Below are positions 6,640 to 7,045 of a DNA stretch of 7,045 nt, in pieces; position 1 is the stretch's first letter; the number at the start of each line of letters is the position of its first letter. The notes beneath the pieces were generated by a model. It ran no database searches. It was not told the origin of the DNA and saw only the letters and a program-made list of their open reading frames with translations. This DNA comes from an uncultured Acidobacteriota bacterium (lineage in GTDB: Bacteria > Acidobacteriota > JAAYUB01), in contig CALAMB010000478.1 of assembly GCA_937925645.1 (NCBI GenBank), positions 1-7,045 on the forward strand, written 5' to 3'. The position numbers and the translations under genes were made by a program.

Positions 6640-6646
6640 TCCCGCC
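6630..6646 (+). terminator. Hairpin with the sirtuin stop codon in its loop
   Basis: GGCGGGA and TCCCGCC form a perfect 7-bp stem around the triplet TGA, which is the sirtuin stop codon. No T-run follows, so it is not a standard intrinsic terminator. It could slow the ribosome or polymerase, protect the 3' end of the sirtuin message, or adjust expression of larC 50 bp downstream. Function is unproven. Confidence 0.3.
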
Positions 6647-6689
6647 GCGGGCCGCGCATTCCGAAACATCCGACCCTTCGAGGCAGTGC

Positions 6690-7045
<356 letters not shown>

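Overview
The window is very GC-rich bacterial DNA with short intergenic gaps, Shine-Dalgarno sites and operon-like gene packing. It holds seven protein genes and no RNA gene, insertion sequence or CRISPR array that I can see. An aroB gene beside a demethylmenaquinone/demethoxyubiquinone methyltransferase gene points to an organism that makes its own aromatic compounds and a respiratory quinone. I cannot name a phylum. A high-GC Gram-negative anaerobe or facultative lineage (Acidobacteriota-like or deltaproteobacterial-like) is only a guess.

Layout. Positions 1-3844 carry a rightward three-gene cluster: a long-chain acyl-CoA synthetase type AMP-forming ligase cut by the left edge, a small multi-CxxC zinc-ribbon protein of unknown function, and a GT-C-fold membrane glycosyltransferase. 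Positions 3889-5770 carry a leftward pair, aroB then ubiE/menG, convergent with the first cluster. A divergent control region of about 130 bp (5771-5904) separates aroB from a rightward sirtuin gene (class III, CobB/SIRT5-like deacylase). The sirtuin gene is followed after 50 bp by the start of larC (nickel-pincer cofactor nickel insertase), which runs off the right edge.

How they fit. AroB makes 3-dehydroquinate on the way to chorismate. The menaquinone ring is made from chorismate, and MenG/UbiE does a late methylation of that ring, so the leftward pair makes biochemical sense. The sirtuin has the Tyr/Arg pair typical of enzymes that remove succinyl and malonyl groups. The left-hand ligase would make fatty acyl-CoA.

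Most noteworthy. (1) At the right edge, the His-rich part of LarC is encoded by a hexanucleotide tandem array (Glu-His and Asp-Tyr dipeptides). It passes directly into a heptanucleotide tandem array that is stop-free in all forward frames and reaches the window end. This is a candidate slippage switch, or an assembly break. (2) The aroB/sirtuin control region has overlapping back-to-back promoter candidates sharing one AT island, a 14-bp palindrome in the aroB promoter spacer, and a perfect 24-bp palindrome in the sirtuin leader. (3) The ubiE/menG gene appears to start at a CTG codon. I see no strong case for an entirely new multi-gene system here.
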